Shown here: piece by piece, positions 9,463 to 18,083 of the stretch
Numbering within the stretch: position 1 is the stretch's first letter
How the letters are laid out: every line of letters begins with the position of its first letter
From: DT-110 sp030148525
GTDB lineage: Bacteria > Bacteroidota > Bacteroidia > Chitinophagales > Saprospiraceae
Assembly: GCA_965227445.1 (NCBI GenBank)
Contig: OZ245751.1
Location: 2,976,001-3,040,000 of the forward strand
Direction of reading: 5' to 3'
DNA length: 64,000 nucleotides
Notes under the pieces: model-generated
Seen by the model: the letters and a program-made list of their open reading frames with translations, nothing else
Told to the model about the DNA's origin: nothing
Database searches by the model: none
Made by a program: the position numbers and the translations under genes

Positions 9463-10839
9463 TTATAAGATTTTCTGCACTTCCCCCCGTACCCGGGCTA
9501 CGAGAGCCTCCGCCTCAGCCAGGGTCGGCGCTTCGGCGTACAGGCGAATAATAGGCTCGGTATTTGATTTGCGAAGATGCACCCAGCGATCCGGGTAGTC
9601 GATTTTGACGCCATCGATGGTATTTAGCTCCTCTCCGGCAAAGTGCGTTTCCAGTTTACGCAACAGCTTTTCCAAATCAATTTCGGGTGTAAGTTCTATC
9701 CGGTCCTTGATCATTTGATAATCGGGGTACGTGGCCCGCAATTCGGTCATGGTGGTTCCGGCTTTCGCCAAATGCGTCAGAAAAAGAGCTACGCCGATCA
9801 GGGCATCCCGTCCGTAGTGTAGATCGGGTACGATAATACCACCATTGCCTTCACCTCCGATCACCGCATCTACTTTTTTCATAGTGGCCACCACGTTGAC
9901 CTCTCCGACCGGACTGGCGTGGTAGGTACCTCCGTGGCGTTCAGTCACATCGCGCAAGGCACGGGTCGAGGACAAGTTGGAAACGGTATTACCGGGATGT
10001 TGTGCCAGGATATAATCGGCGATGGCCACCAGGGTATATTCTTCTCCGAACATACTTCCGTCTTCGCTGACGAACGCCAGGCGATCCACGTCCGGATCCA
10101 CGCTGATTCCCAGATCGGCGCCTTCCCGGCGTATAGTCTCCGACAGCTCGGTCAGGTGTGCGGGAAGGGGTTCCGGATTATGGGCGAAATCACCAGTCAT
10201 AGCTCCGTTGATCAGAACGACTTCGCAGCCCAGGGCTTCCAGCAGAGGCGGGATAGAGATAGCACCGGTGGAATTAATGGCATCCACCACCACTTTGTAT
10301 TTCTTTGCTTTTACTGCACCGGCATCCACCAGCGGATGAGAAATGACGGCGTCAAGATGACGGGCCAGGTATCCGCTTTTTGCCGAAAGGCTACCCAACT
10401 GATCCACTTCTGCGTAGCGAACAGCTCCCTCCCGGATCATCTTCAAGAGTGCTTCGCCATCTTCCCGGGAAATAAACTCTCCGCGTTCATTCAGGAATTT
10501 GAGGGCGTTCCATTGACGAGGGTTATGACTAGCCGTGAGGATGATGCCAGCCCCGGCTTCTTCCCAGACAACGGCCATTTCCACGGTTGGGGTAGTCGAC
10601 AGGTCCAGATCGACTATATCGATGCCCAGACTGAGCAGCGTATTAGTCACAAGTCCTTTTACGACGGGACCCGACATACGGGCATCACGCCCGATGACAA
10701 CTTTATTGGGGACCTCTTTTTGCAGCAGCCAGTAACCAAAGGCCGCCGTGGTTTCCACAATATCCTGGGGTGTGAGATTCTCACCGGCCGCTCCGCCAAT
10801 GGTGCCTCGGACACCGGAAATAGATTTAATCAGGGACAT
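9463..10839 (-). CDS. glmM: Phosphoglucosamine mutase
   Basis: An alpha-D-phosphohexomutase of 458 residues from the ATG at 10839. It is best read as GlmM, which makes glucosamine-1-phosphate for UDP-GlcNAc. Visible motifs are the start SLIKSISGVRGTIGG, the active-site serine loop TASHNP (Ser104), the metal loop DPDVDRLAF, the sugar-binding loop GGEGNGG and the phosphate loop RKSNTEPIIRLY. A frame-matched ATG at 10869 would add MDHHTSTSER, but homologues begin at MSLIKSI, so I chose 10839. A phosphomannomutase role cannot be excluded from sequence alone. One GCCTTTCGGCAAAA word lies inside the gene (10378-10391). Confidence 0.9.
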   Translation of the reverse strand: MSLIKSISGVRGTIGGAAGENLTPQDIVETTAAFGYWLLQKEVPNKVVIGRDARMSGPVVKGLVTNTLLSLGIDIVDLDLSTTPTVEMAVVWEEAGAGIILTASHNPRQWNALKFLNERGEFISREDGEALLKMIREGAVRYAEVDQLGSLSAKSGYLARHLDAVISHPLVDAGAVKAKKYKVVVDAINSTGAISIPPLLEALGCEVVLINGAMTGDFAHNPEPLPAHLTELSETIRREGADLGISVDPDVDRLAFVSEDGSMFGEEYTLVAIADYILAQHPGNTVSNLSSTRALRDVTERHGGTYHASPVGEVNVVATMKKVDAVIGGEGNGGIIVPDLHYGRDALIGVALFLTHLAKAGTTMTELRATYPDYQMIKDRIELTPEIDLEKLLRKLETHFAGEELNTIDGVKIDYPDRWVHLRKSNTEPIIRLYAEAPTLAEAEALVARVRGEVQKIL

Positions 10840-10950
10840 ACGTTCAGATGTTGATGTGTGGTGGTCCAAAAGTAGCCTTTCCGTTGGTCATGGAAAAGTT
10901 TGCTTCCCGAAAACATCCTGACGGCCCTCGGTTGGGACACCACCTGCCAT

Positions 10951-11003
10951 TATACTCGCTGGAAAAGGTTTGGTAGTGCTCAAACCTTTTCGGAAGCGGT
11001 ATA
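10951..11003. repeat. REP-like palindromic element, copy 1
   Basis: Outer arms TATACTCGC and GCGGTATA flank an inner stem AAAAGGTTTG / CAAACCTTTT. The element lies in the divergent spacer of glmM and the methyltransferase. Its right end runs straight into a TATATTTG -7 box. Other copies are at 29862, 44079 and 55994. Confidence 0.7.
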
Positions 11004-11007
11004 AATG

Positions 11008-11015
11008 TATATTTG
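11008..11015 (+). promoter_or_regulatory. Candidate -7 promoter box TATATTTG
   Basis: An exact match to the Bacteroidota -7 consensus TAnnTTTG. No good -33 TTG element is seen 19 bp upstream, where the REP-like stem lies. If used, transcription would begin near 11022, which would rule out the ATG at 11005 and favour the GTG at 11038 for the methyltransferase. Confidence 0.45.
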
Positions 11016-11037
11016 CCTCCATCTTAAAATCACCATT

Positions 11038-11796
11038 GTGACAGAATCAACGCCTTTCGAAGAATCCAAAGCCTGGTTTGAGACCTGGTTTGATTCTCCG
11101 TATTACCATACCTTGTACGCCAACCGGGACGAAGAGGAAGCCCGGGCGTTTATCGATGCCATTCTCAACCGGCTGCAACCCGCACCCAGTGCCCGGATGC
11201 TCGATCTGGCCTGCGGGCAGGGCCGTTATTCGCGCTACCTGGCCTCTAAAGGATTTGCCGAAGTGGTGGGGCTGGACCTATCGGTGCGCAGCATTCAGAA
11301 AGCCCGCAAACACGAGGCCGACAACCTGACTTATTACACCCACGATATGCGGTTGCCGTACCGAGCCAATTATTTCGATTTCATCTTTAACTTTTTTACC
11401 AGCTTCGGATATTTTGAGCAGCGAAAGGAAGACCTCCGGACCCTGCAATCCATTCGCAAGGGTTTGCGATCCGATGGCGTTTTCATCCTGGACTTCTTCA
11501 ACGCCCAGTACGTAGTCGAAAACCTGACCGGATCGGAAAAAAAAGAGAAAGGAGGCATTCAATTCAACCTGCACAAGCAAGTAAAAGGAGATCGCATTAT
11601 TAAAGTAATTTCCTTTACGGATGGTGGACAATCCTATTCTTTTACCGAAAGTGTGCGTCTGTATTTTCACGACGAATTTGACCAATTGTTCGAGCAGGCG
11701 GGCCTGACTATTACCCAGCGTTTTGGAGACTACCACTTAAATCCCTTTGACCAGCATACTTCACCCCGACTTATCCTGGAAGCACGCCGCTCATGA
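11038..11796 (+). CDS. Class I SAM-dependent methyltransferase
   Basis: About 252 residues. SAM motif I is LDLACGQGRYSRYLA and motif II is VVGLDLS, followed by the acidic post-II strand; the region MRLPYRANYFDFIFNFFTSFGYF is typical of the Methyltransf_11/25 group. The substrate cannot be told. An ATG at 11005 is in frame and would give 263 residues, but the -7 box at 11008 and the unrelated leading residues favour the GTG at 11038. Its stop overlaps the start of the PAP2 gene by four bases (ATGA), so the two are translationally coupled. Confidence 0.85.
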   Translation: MTESTPFEESKAWFETWFDSPYYHTLYANRDEEEARAFIDAILNRLQPAPSARMLDLACGQGRYSRYLASKGFAEVVGLDLSVRSIQKARKHEADNLTYYTHDMRLPYRANYFDFIFNFFTSFGYFEQRKEDLRTLQSIRKGLRSDGVFILDFFNAQYVVENLTGSEKKEKGGIQFNLHKQVKGDRIIKVISFTDGGQSYSFTESVRLYFHDEFDQLFEQAGLTITQRFGDYHLNPFDQHTSPRLILEARRS

Positions 11797-12389
11797 ATAC
11801 AATACTCGAAATAGACCAGTCGTTATTCCATTTTATCAACCAGGATCTGGCCAACGGAGTCCTGGATGCCATCATGCCCTGGTGGCGGGATAAAAAGACC
11901 TGGATCCCTCTGTATCTCATACTGATTGCGTTTTCGGTCATCAAATACCGTCTGAAGGGTTTGTTCTTCGTATTGGCGGTTATTCTGGCAGCCAGCCTGG
12001 GTGACGTGGTATCAAGTCACTTGATGAAACCTGCCTTTGAGCGGGTGCGGCCATGTAATGATGCGACCATAGCCGATGACGTACGCCTGTTGGTCGGCTG
12101 TGGAAAGGCCTACTCTTTCACCTCTTCCCACGCTACCAACCATTTTGCCGTGGCCACTGTTATTGCGCTGACACTGGGTTTGTTGTTTCCCTGGTTGCGA
12201 TGGATCTTTTATGCATGGGCAGCTACTATTGCTTTTGGGCAAGTGTACGTGGGAGTGCACTACCCAACCGATGTGCTGGTCGGAGGATTAATCGGCTGGA
12301 TTATTGGCAACATTGTTGCAAAAATCTATCTTCGCTTTCCGGTTCTGTCTATTGCATCGACAGGGAAAAAGCCTGACCCTTTATCCTAA
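11793..12389 (+). CDS. PAP2-family membrane phosphatase
   Basis: A 198-residue integral membrane protein with several hydrophobic helices. The three PAP2 signatures are visible: K-x6-RP as KPAFERVRP, the SSHATNHF stretch (usual PSGH) and GVHYPTD for the third. In motif 3 the arginine of the usual SRxxxxxH is replaced by glutamine (GQVYVGVH). The likely substrate is a lipid phosphate such as undecaprenyl diphosphate or phosphatidylglycerol phosphate, but this is inference. It overlaps the methyltransferase by four bases and precedes a ZIP transporter by 13 bp. Confidence 0.88.
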   Translation: MNTILEIDQSLFHFINQDLANGVLDAIMPWWRDKKTWIPLYLILIAFSVIKYRLKGLFFVLAVILAASLGDVVSSHLMKPAFERVRPCNDATIADDVRLLVGCGKAYSFTSSHATNHFAVATVIALTLGLLFPWLRWIFYAWAATIAFGQVYVGVHYPTDVLVGGLIGWIIGNIVAKIYLRFPVLSIASTGKKPDPLS

Positions 12390-12402
12390 CGGAGTTACCC
12401 GC

Positions 12403-13164
12403 ATGAGTATATTTGATTACGCACTATTGATAGGTACTGTCCTTTTGGGGGGTTGGTTAGCCATGCGGCTTGATACCCGACAGGAAAGAGCTATTCCCCT
12501 ATTGCTTTCTTTTAGTGGGGCTTACCTTTTAGGTGTGACCATACTGCACGTGATTCCCGACCTGTTTCACCGTCCGCACCAGGGATACAGCTATTGGATG
12601 CTGGGCGGCTTCATTCTTCAGTTATTGCTCGAAAAGCTTACCAAAGGAGTGGAGCACGGCCATGCCCACGCGCTGCCGAATGCCCGGTACCGGCAAATTC
12701 TGCCCGTACTACTCGGTCTGAGCTTACATTCTTTTTTAGAAGGCTTTCCGCTGGGTGGCTATCAGCAATTGGCAGCAGACCTGGCCACATTCGACGATTT
12801 TCACGACCATGGCAGCGGCGACAATATTCACCGCCAATTGCTCATCGGTATCAGCCTCCACAAATTGCCGGCTGCTTTTGCCCTGGTAACGCTGATGCTG
12901 CTGTCGGGATTTCGAAAATCTATTGTCTGGGGCTTTTTGATCCTTTTCAGCCTGTCGGCACCACTATCCGCTTTTTTGGCGCAAGCCTTTTTATTAGATA
13001 CGGCGTGGTTACCCTATCTGATGGCCATCGTCGCCGGCTCCTTTCTGCACATCAGCACCACCATCTTGTTTGAATCTGGCTCACCCACCGAGCACTCCCT
13101 GAGTTCCTGGAAATTAGGGGTGATCCTGGTCGGTTTCGGGCTGTCACTTATCCACTTCCACTAA
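12403..13164 (+). CDS. ZIP-family divalent metal transporter
   Basis: A 253-residue protein with about seven or eight hydrophobic helices. The ZIP metal-site helices are clear: HSFLEGFPLGG (helix 4) and ISLHKLPAAFAL (helix 5, where the common HKxPE glutamate is alanine). A short histidine-rich loop, EHGHAHALP, lies between helices 3 and 4, as expected of ZIP cytosolic loops. The frame is open back to 12304 inside the PAP2 gene, but the ATG at 12403, just after the PAP2 stop, gives the natural N-terminus. It probably brings zinc or iron inward, and forms a three-gene run with the methyltransferase and phosphatase. Confidence 0.87.
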   Translation: MSIFDYALLIGTVLLGGWLAMRLDTRQERAIPLLLSFSGAYLLGVTILHVIPDLFHRPHQGYSYWMLGGFILQLLLEKLTKGVEHGHAHALPNARYRQILPVLLGLSLHSFLEGFPLGGYQQLAADLATFDDFHDHGSGDNIHRQLLIGISLHKLPAAFALVTLMLLSGFRKSIVWGFLILFSLSAPLSAFLAQAFLLDTAWLPYLMAIVAGSFLHISTTILFESGSPTEHSLSSWKLGVILVGFGLSLIHFH

Positions 13165-13238
13165 TTGCTCTTCGGGAAGGAATTATTAACCCGGCATTTG
13201 TCGGCCAGTTAATAATCAAATAAAATTGTGTTTACAAT

Positions 13239-13255
13239 CGCTAAACTTGTTAGCG
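13239..13255. promoter_or_regulatory. Inverted repeat upstream of TonB receptor gene
   Basis: CGCTAA-ACTTG-TTAGCG, 6-bp arms with a 5-bp centre, 61 bp before the receptor start. It could be an operator. An AT-rich TAATTTG just downstream (13265-13271) is one base short of a full -7 box. No regulator is identified. Confidence 0.35.
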
Positions 13256-13316
13256 AAAATTCACTAATTTGCTTCCGCCTTCGAAATTAATTATCAAACG
13301 TTATCTGCTACCTAGC

Positions 13317-16154
13317 ATGAAATTTCTGAAGAACACCCTCTTCCTTAATATTATTCTAATCCTGGCAACGGCACATTTGCTTCCCGCACAAACTACCATC
13401 CGCGGAGAAGTGCGCGACGGCAACTCCGGAGAGGGGTTGATCAGTGCTACCGTAGTGATCCAGGGATCAACGGAAGGGACCGTTACCGATTTCGATGGCA
13501 CCTTTGAACTGACCACCGACAAATCACTTCCGCTTACCCTCGTAGCCACCTACGTAGGCTACCTGGGCACCGAGATCGAAGTCACCGAAGATACGCCCCA
13601 GCCGATTATTTTTGAGTTGGAGGAAGATGCCGTGACCATTAGTTCCGTAGAGGTCCGCGGCCGACGAATCAGCGAAAAACAGACCCAATCGCCCCTCACC
13701 ATGGAGTCCATGGATAATATTGCTATCAAGGAAACACCGGCCGCCAGCTTTTACGATGGGCTCGGGTCACTGAAGGATGTGGATCTGACGGCCGCCAGCC
13801 TGGGTTTTAAGATCATTAACACCCGTGGGTTCAACAGTACCAGCCCCGTGCGATCGCTGCAAATCATCGACGGAGTAGATAACCAGTCCCCGGGTCTCAA
13901 CTTTTCCCTGGGTAATTTCCTGGGCGCCTCCGAACTGGACGTAAACCGGGTGAACCTCATCGTAGGTGCGAGTTCTGCCTTTTATGGTCCCAATGCATTT
14001 AACGGTGTGATCAGCATGGAAACCAAGAATCCTTTTCTGCAGAAGGGGATGTCGGCCATGGTTAAGGTGGGCGAACGGAATCTGATCGAGACCGGCTTTC
14101 GCTGGGCCGATGCGATAAAAGATAAAAACGGGCAGGACCGATTCGCCTATAAGGTCAATTTCGCCTATTTCCAGGCCGACGACTGGGAAGCCGACAATTA
14201 CGACCCGGTTTTCGATTCCCCGGCCGATGCCGACAACCCGGGTGGCTTCGACGCGGTCAATATCTACGGAGATGAGTACCTGGCCGCCAACGATTTTGAG
14301 AACACCACCACCCTGACCGGTATGGGCATAATCCACCGACGCGGCTACGAAGAACGCGACCTGGTCGATTACGATTCGGATAACCTCAAGCTAGGTGCTG
14401 CTTTGCATTACCGCCTAAAGCCCGAGCAGGACTACGCTTCTCCGGAACTGATCCTGGCCTCCAATTACTCCCGTGGTACCACAGTGTATCAGGGTGATAA
14501 TCGCTACAGTCTGAAAAACATACAGTTTTTCCAGCACCGCATTGAACTGCGTAAGCAAGATAATTACTTCCTGCGGGCCTACGCTACCCACGAGGATGCC
14601 GGTGATTCCTACGATCCCTATTTCACTGCGCTGCAAATGCAGCAATTTGCCAAGGGTAATAACCTGTGGCGTACAGACTACATCAACTACTGGCAACAAA
14701 ATGTAAATCCGGTTATTCGTCAGGAAGAAGGATTTCCGAGACTGACTGATTTTCTGGGGCGTCCAGAAGAATACCGGGAGGCAATTGATGCCTTTATCAA
14801 CCGTCCGGACATCCAGGAGGACCTGGAGTCGTACCACGACGCTGCCCAGGCATTCGCGAATACCTCCAATCCACTGGACCCCAATACCCGTGATTTTCTG
14901 GTACCCGGAACGGATGCCTTTCAGGATCGCTTCAATAATATAATCTCGCGGAATGCCTTTTCGGAGGGAGGAACGCGCTTTTACGACCGATCAGCCCTCT
15001 TTCACGTACACGGCGAGCGCCAATTCAACGACATCTACCGCGGTGGTGCCATTACCGATCTGGACCTGCGAGTCGGTGCCAACTACCGTTTGTATACACC
15101 TGATTCCGATGGTTCCATTCTGCTCGACACCTTTGGCCGCAATATCGACACCTATGAATATGGCGTATATGGCGGAGGTACCGTTGAGTTGGACAACGTC
15201 TGGAAGATTAGTGGATCGATCCGCCTCGATAAGAACCAAAACTTTGATTACCTCTTATCGCCGGCTGCTTCGGTGGTATATACCCCGCGACCCGATGAGG
15301 TGTTCCGCTTCAGCTTCAGTTCGGCCATTCGCAACCCGACCCTGGCCGATCAGTATTTGTTCTACAACGTAGGCCGGGCCATCCTGATCGGCAACCTGGA
15401 GGGATTCAATGATCTGATCACCGTAGAGTCGATTCAAGAATTCCAGAACACCCTGGATGGAGAAGTGCTGGAGTTCTTCGATATTGATCCCATCCGACCG
15501 GAAAAAGTGCGTACCCTTGAATTGGGTTATCGAACAACCCTTTGGGAGCGCTTGTTTCTGGATGCAACCTACTATTACAGTTTTTACACCGACTTTATTG
15601 GCTTCAATCTGGGAGTGGATGCTACCTTTAGCCAGGGATCAGGCCTACCCACCAGCCTGCAAGTCTATCGGGTAGCAGCTAATGCTACCGATGAGGTGAC
15701 CACCCAGGGCTTTTCCATCGGAGGAAATTACTACTTCGCCAAATACTTTGTATTCAACGGTAACTATTCCTGGAACCGCCTCAACACCAATTCGGACGAC
15801 CCCATTATTCCGGCCTTTAACACGCCGGAACACAAGTTTAACTTGGGTATCAGCGGCCGTGATATCATCATCAACCTGGGTGATTCGCAAATTAAGGATT
15901 TGGGCTTTAGTATCAATTACAAATGGATTGATGGCTTCCTTTTCGAGGGGTCACCTCAGTTTACGGGCTTTATTCCTCAGTACGACATGCTGGATGCGCA
16001 GATCAACTGGAGAGCGCCCTCCCTTAATACGACCTTTAAACTGGGTGCTTCTAACTTATTGAACAACGAAACCTTTCAAACCTACGGAGGGCCGAGAATT
16101 GGACGCCTTGCTTATTTCACCGTAACCTATGACTGGGTCAAGAAAGACCAATAA
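13317..16154 (+). CDS. TonB-dependent receptor with N-terminal CarboxypepD_reg-like domain
   Basis: An outer-membrane receptor of 945 residues. From the ATG at 13317 it begins with a signal peptide ending in LLPAQ; the in-frame ATG at 13269 would put 16 residues before the signal and is rejected. Next come a carboxypeptidase-regulatory-like beta-sandwich (about 25-110; GEVRDGNSGEGLISATV, YVGYLG), a plug domain (about 125-240; SLQIIDGVDNQSPG, VNLIVGASSAFYGPNAFNG) and a long beta-barrel ending in an aromatic-rich strand. It has no SusD partner, so it is not a SusCD pair. The ligand is unknown. The gene lies 152 bp after the ZIP gene with its own spacer. Confidence 0.92.
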   Translation: MKFLKNTLFLNIILILATAHLLPAQTTIRGEVRDGNSGEGLISATVVIQGSTEGTVTDFDGTFELTTDKSLPLTLVATYVGYLGTEIEVTEDTPQPIIFELEEDAVTISSVEVRGRRISEKQTQSPLTMESMDNIAIKETPAASFYDGLGSLKDVDLTAASLGFKIINTRGFNSTSPVRSLQIIDGVDNQSPGLNFSLGNFLGASELDVNRVNLIVGASSAFYGPNAFNGVISMETKNPFLQKGMSAMVKVGERNLIETGFRWADAIKDKNGQDRFAYKVNFAYFQADDWEADNYDPVFDSPADADNPGGFDAVNIYGDEYLAANDFENTTTLTGMGIIHRRGYEERDLVDYDSDNLKLGAALHYRLKPEQDYASPELILASNYSRGTTVYQGDNRYSLKNIQFFQHRIELRKQDNYFLRAYATHEDAGDSYDPYFTALQMQQFAKGNNLWRTDYINYWQQNVNPVIRQEEGFPRLTDFLGRPEEYREAIDAFINRPDIQEDLESYHDAAQAFANTSNPLDPNTRDFLVPGTDAFQDRFNNIISRNAFSEGGTRFYDRSALFHVHGERQFNDIYRGGAITDLDLRVGANYRLYTPDSDGSILLDTFGRNIDTYEYGVYGGGTVELDNVWKISGSIRLDKNQNFDYLLSPAASVVYTPRPDEVFRFSFSSAIRNPTLADQYLFYNVGRAILIGNLEGFNDLITVESIQEFQNTLDGEVLEFFDIDPIRPEKVRTLELGYRTTLWERLFLDATYYYSFYTDFIGFNLGVDATFSQGSGLPTSLQVYRVAANATDEVTTQGFSIGGNYYFAKYFVFNGNYSWNRLNTNSDDPIIPAFNTPEHKFNLGISGRDIIINLGDSQIKDLGFSINYKWIDGFLFEGSPQFTGFIPQYDMLDAQINWRAPSLNTTFKLGASNLLNNETFQTYGGPRIGRLAYFTVTYDWVKKDQ

Positions 16155-16390
16155 ATTAATATTCCCTTTTTAATAAATTAACCTATATTTCATACACAAA
16201 ACAATCTGACTTACACCTATCGAAGTCAAAAAAACACAAGCCTGTATCTAAGCAGCCCAAAACAGTTTGCCTTGCTCACTAAGGCCCCCGTATTCTGTAC
16301 AAAGTAACTCCATGGACACATCCAAAAGATTGCCTTAATCATAAGGTCCCAAAAGATTATCAATTACTTAGCTCATAAAAACTGCATTGT

Positions 16391-17974
16391 ATGAAACAAC
16401 TCAACACGCTGTTGGTCATTTTGTGTACCTGTGCCTTTCTGAATGTACAGGCTCAGGAACGCTATATGGCCGAAGTATTCTCAAGCGTCGATGTCGAAAC
16501 GGATGTCACGTATGGCCAAAACCTTACCGTCCTTACGGTACCTGTTACGGGTAGTCCCTCATTGCAAGACCTGATGATGGATGTGTACACTCCCGCAGGC
16601 GATACGATTACGGATCGCCCCGTAGTGGTGTATTTCCATACGGGTAGCTTTTTGCCACAATACATCAATGGTCAAATCACCGGCAGTCGCAGTGACTCTT
16701 CCGTAGTGGAGATCTGTACCCGCCTGGCCAAGATGGGTTACGTAGCTATTTCGGCTACCTACCGCGCGGGATGGAACCCAATTGCCTCCGACCAGGACGA
16801 ACGCACCGGTACACTGTTGAACGCTGCCTACCGCGGCATCCAGGATGCTCGTGCCCTTATCCGCTTTTTACGGAAAACCGTAGCCGAAGAAGATAACCGT
16901 TTTGGCGTAAATACTGACAAGATCTGCCTGTGGGGACAAGGCACCGGTGGCTACATCAGCCTTGGTGCAGCTTATCTGGACCGCTTCGACGAAGTAGTTC
17001 TGGACAAATTCATTGATCAAGATCTGGCAGCACCCTACGTCGATACCAATCTCGTAGGTGATGTATACGGTGAAAAAGCCGCAGCAATCAATATCCCCAA
17101 CCACGTTGGTTACAGCAATGATTTTGCGATGGCCGTTAATATGGGGGGTGCATTAGGAGACATTAGCTGGATCGAAGGCAAGGACAACGAGCCTGCAACC
17201 ATGGGTTTCCACGTTGTACGTGATCCGTTTGCGCCTTATGCCAATGGTGCGGTAATTGTGCCTACTACTGGCGATTTTGTTGTTAACGTAGATGGTACCC
17301 GTACCGTCGTTGGGAAAGCCAACGATCTGGGTGTGAACGCAGTATTTGACGCCGCCAATCAGGACATGACGGATATGCTCAACCTAATCGTTAGTGCCTA
17401 CAAAAACATCAATGTTGACTTTGGTGGAGGACAGGTTCTAAGCGTTGGTGAAGATAATGTGTATCCTTTCCTGACTCCTGATCTTGCCTCTGGCCCCTGG
17501 GAATGGTGGAGCAAAGCGCAACTAGATGCCACCATTGCTGCTTTCAATGCCGCTACTGGTGAAGACATCAGCTCCGACACCCTGCATGCCAACGGTCTGC
17601 TGCTCAACCCCGATATGTCAAAGGAGAAAGCTACCGCACATATTGACACTATCATCAACTACTTTGCACCCCGTGCCTTCCTGGCCCTCAACCTGATGGC
17701 AACCTCTACCAATGAGGTACTCAGTGCCGAAGAAGTGAACTTCCAAATGGGGCCAAACCCCATGAAAGAGTTCATGACAATTACCACTGCTCCCGATCAG
17801 CCCATGTTGGATGTTGCCGTCTACAATATGTCCGGAAAACTCATGAAGGGGTCCATGAACGTGAATAACAACCAGTATCTCTTGCGCCGAACGCCACACA
17901 TGACGCCCGGTATGTACGTCTTGCAAGTCCGCTTTAAAGACGGATTTGTGAGTAAGAAGATTATGCTGGAGTAA
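16391..17974 (+). CDS. T9SS-secreted alpha/beta-hydrolase-like protein lacking the nucleophile serine
   Basis: A 527-residue secreted protein with a signal peptide (cut near NVQAQ), a carboxylesterase-like core and a T9SS type A sorting domain (about 450-527; NPMKEFMTITT, VYNMSGKLM, GMYVLQVRFKDG). The core has an oxyanion-like strand RPVVVYFHTGSF and a helix DARALIRFLRK typical of esterases. The nucleophile elbow, normally GxSxG, reads GQGTGG (182-187), so glycine occupies the serine position. It may be a non-catalytic binder, or Thr185 may stand in. It is 236 bp downstream of the TonB receptor; whether they share a transcript is unclear. Confidence 0.85.
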   Translation: MKQLNTLLVILCTCAFLNVQAQERYMAEVFSSVDVETDVTYGQNLTVLTVPVTGSPSLQDLMMDVYTPAGDTITDRPVVVYFHTGSFLPQYINGQITGSRSDSSVVEICTRLAKMGYVAISATYRAGWNPIASDQDERTGTLLNAAYRGIQDARALIRFLRKTVAEEDNRFGVNTDKICLWGQGTGGYISLGAAYLDRFDEVVLDKFIDQDLAAPYVDTNLVGDVYGEKAAAINIPNHVGYSNDFAMAVNMGGALGDISWIEGKDNEPATMGFHVVRDPFAPYANGAVIVPTTGDFVVNVDGTRTVVGKANDLGVNAVFDAANQDMTDMLNLIVSAYKNINVDFGGGQVLSVGEDNVYPFLTPDLASGPWEWWSKAQLDATIAAFNAATGEDISSDTLHANGLLLNPDMSKEKATAHIDTIINYFAPRAFLALNLMATSTNEVLSAEEVNFQMGPNPMKEFMTITTAPDQPMLDVAVYNMSGKLMKGSMNVNNNQYLLRRTPHMTPGMYVLQVRFKDGFVSKKIMLE

Positions 17975-18026
17975 ATGCACCCTTCCCGAACGAATCACAA
18001 TAAATTGTGATTCGTTCAGGTGCATT
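17974..18026 (+). terminator. Long stem-loop after the T9SS hydrolase-like gene
   Basis: AATGCACC (17974-17981) pairs with GGTGCATT (18019-18026), and inside it GAACGAATCACAA pairs perfectly with TTGTGATTCGTTC around a TAAA loop. The stem starts at the stop codon. No T-run follows directly, so it may mainly stabilise the 3' end. Confidence 0.6.
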
Positions 18027-18042
18027 ATTGGTATTCTCTCTT

Positions 18043-18083
18043 AAAAAGGATGGTGTGCGAACCTTCGCATACCATCCTTTTTT
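18043..18083. terminator. Bidirectional Rho-independent terminator
   Basis: AAAAGGATGGT-TGCGAA pairs with TTCGCA-ACCATCCTTTT with one mismatched pair, flanked by A and T tracts on the two sides. It sits between convergent genes (T9SS protein and acyl-CoA reductase) and can serve both. Confidence 0.85.

Noticed and set aside
9919..10854. 311-codon open frame on the + strand
   Set aside because: It is the antisense shadow of glmM, whose TASHNP and DPDVDRLAF motifs are on the other strand.
12304..12402. N-terminal extension of the ZIP transporter
   Set aside because: The extra 33 codons lie inside the PAP2 gene and have no membrane-transporter features; the ATG at 12403 directly follows the PAP2 stop.
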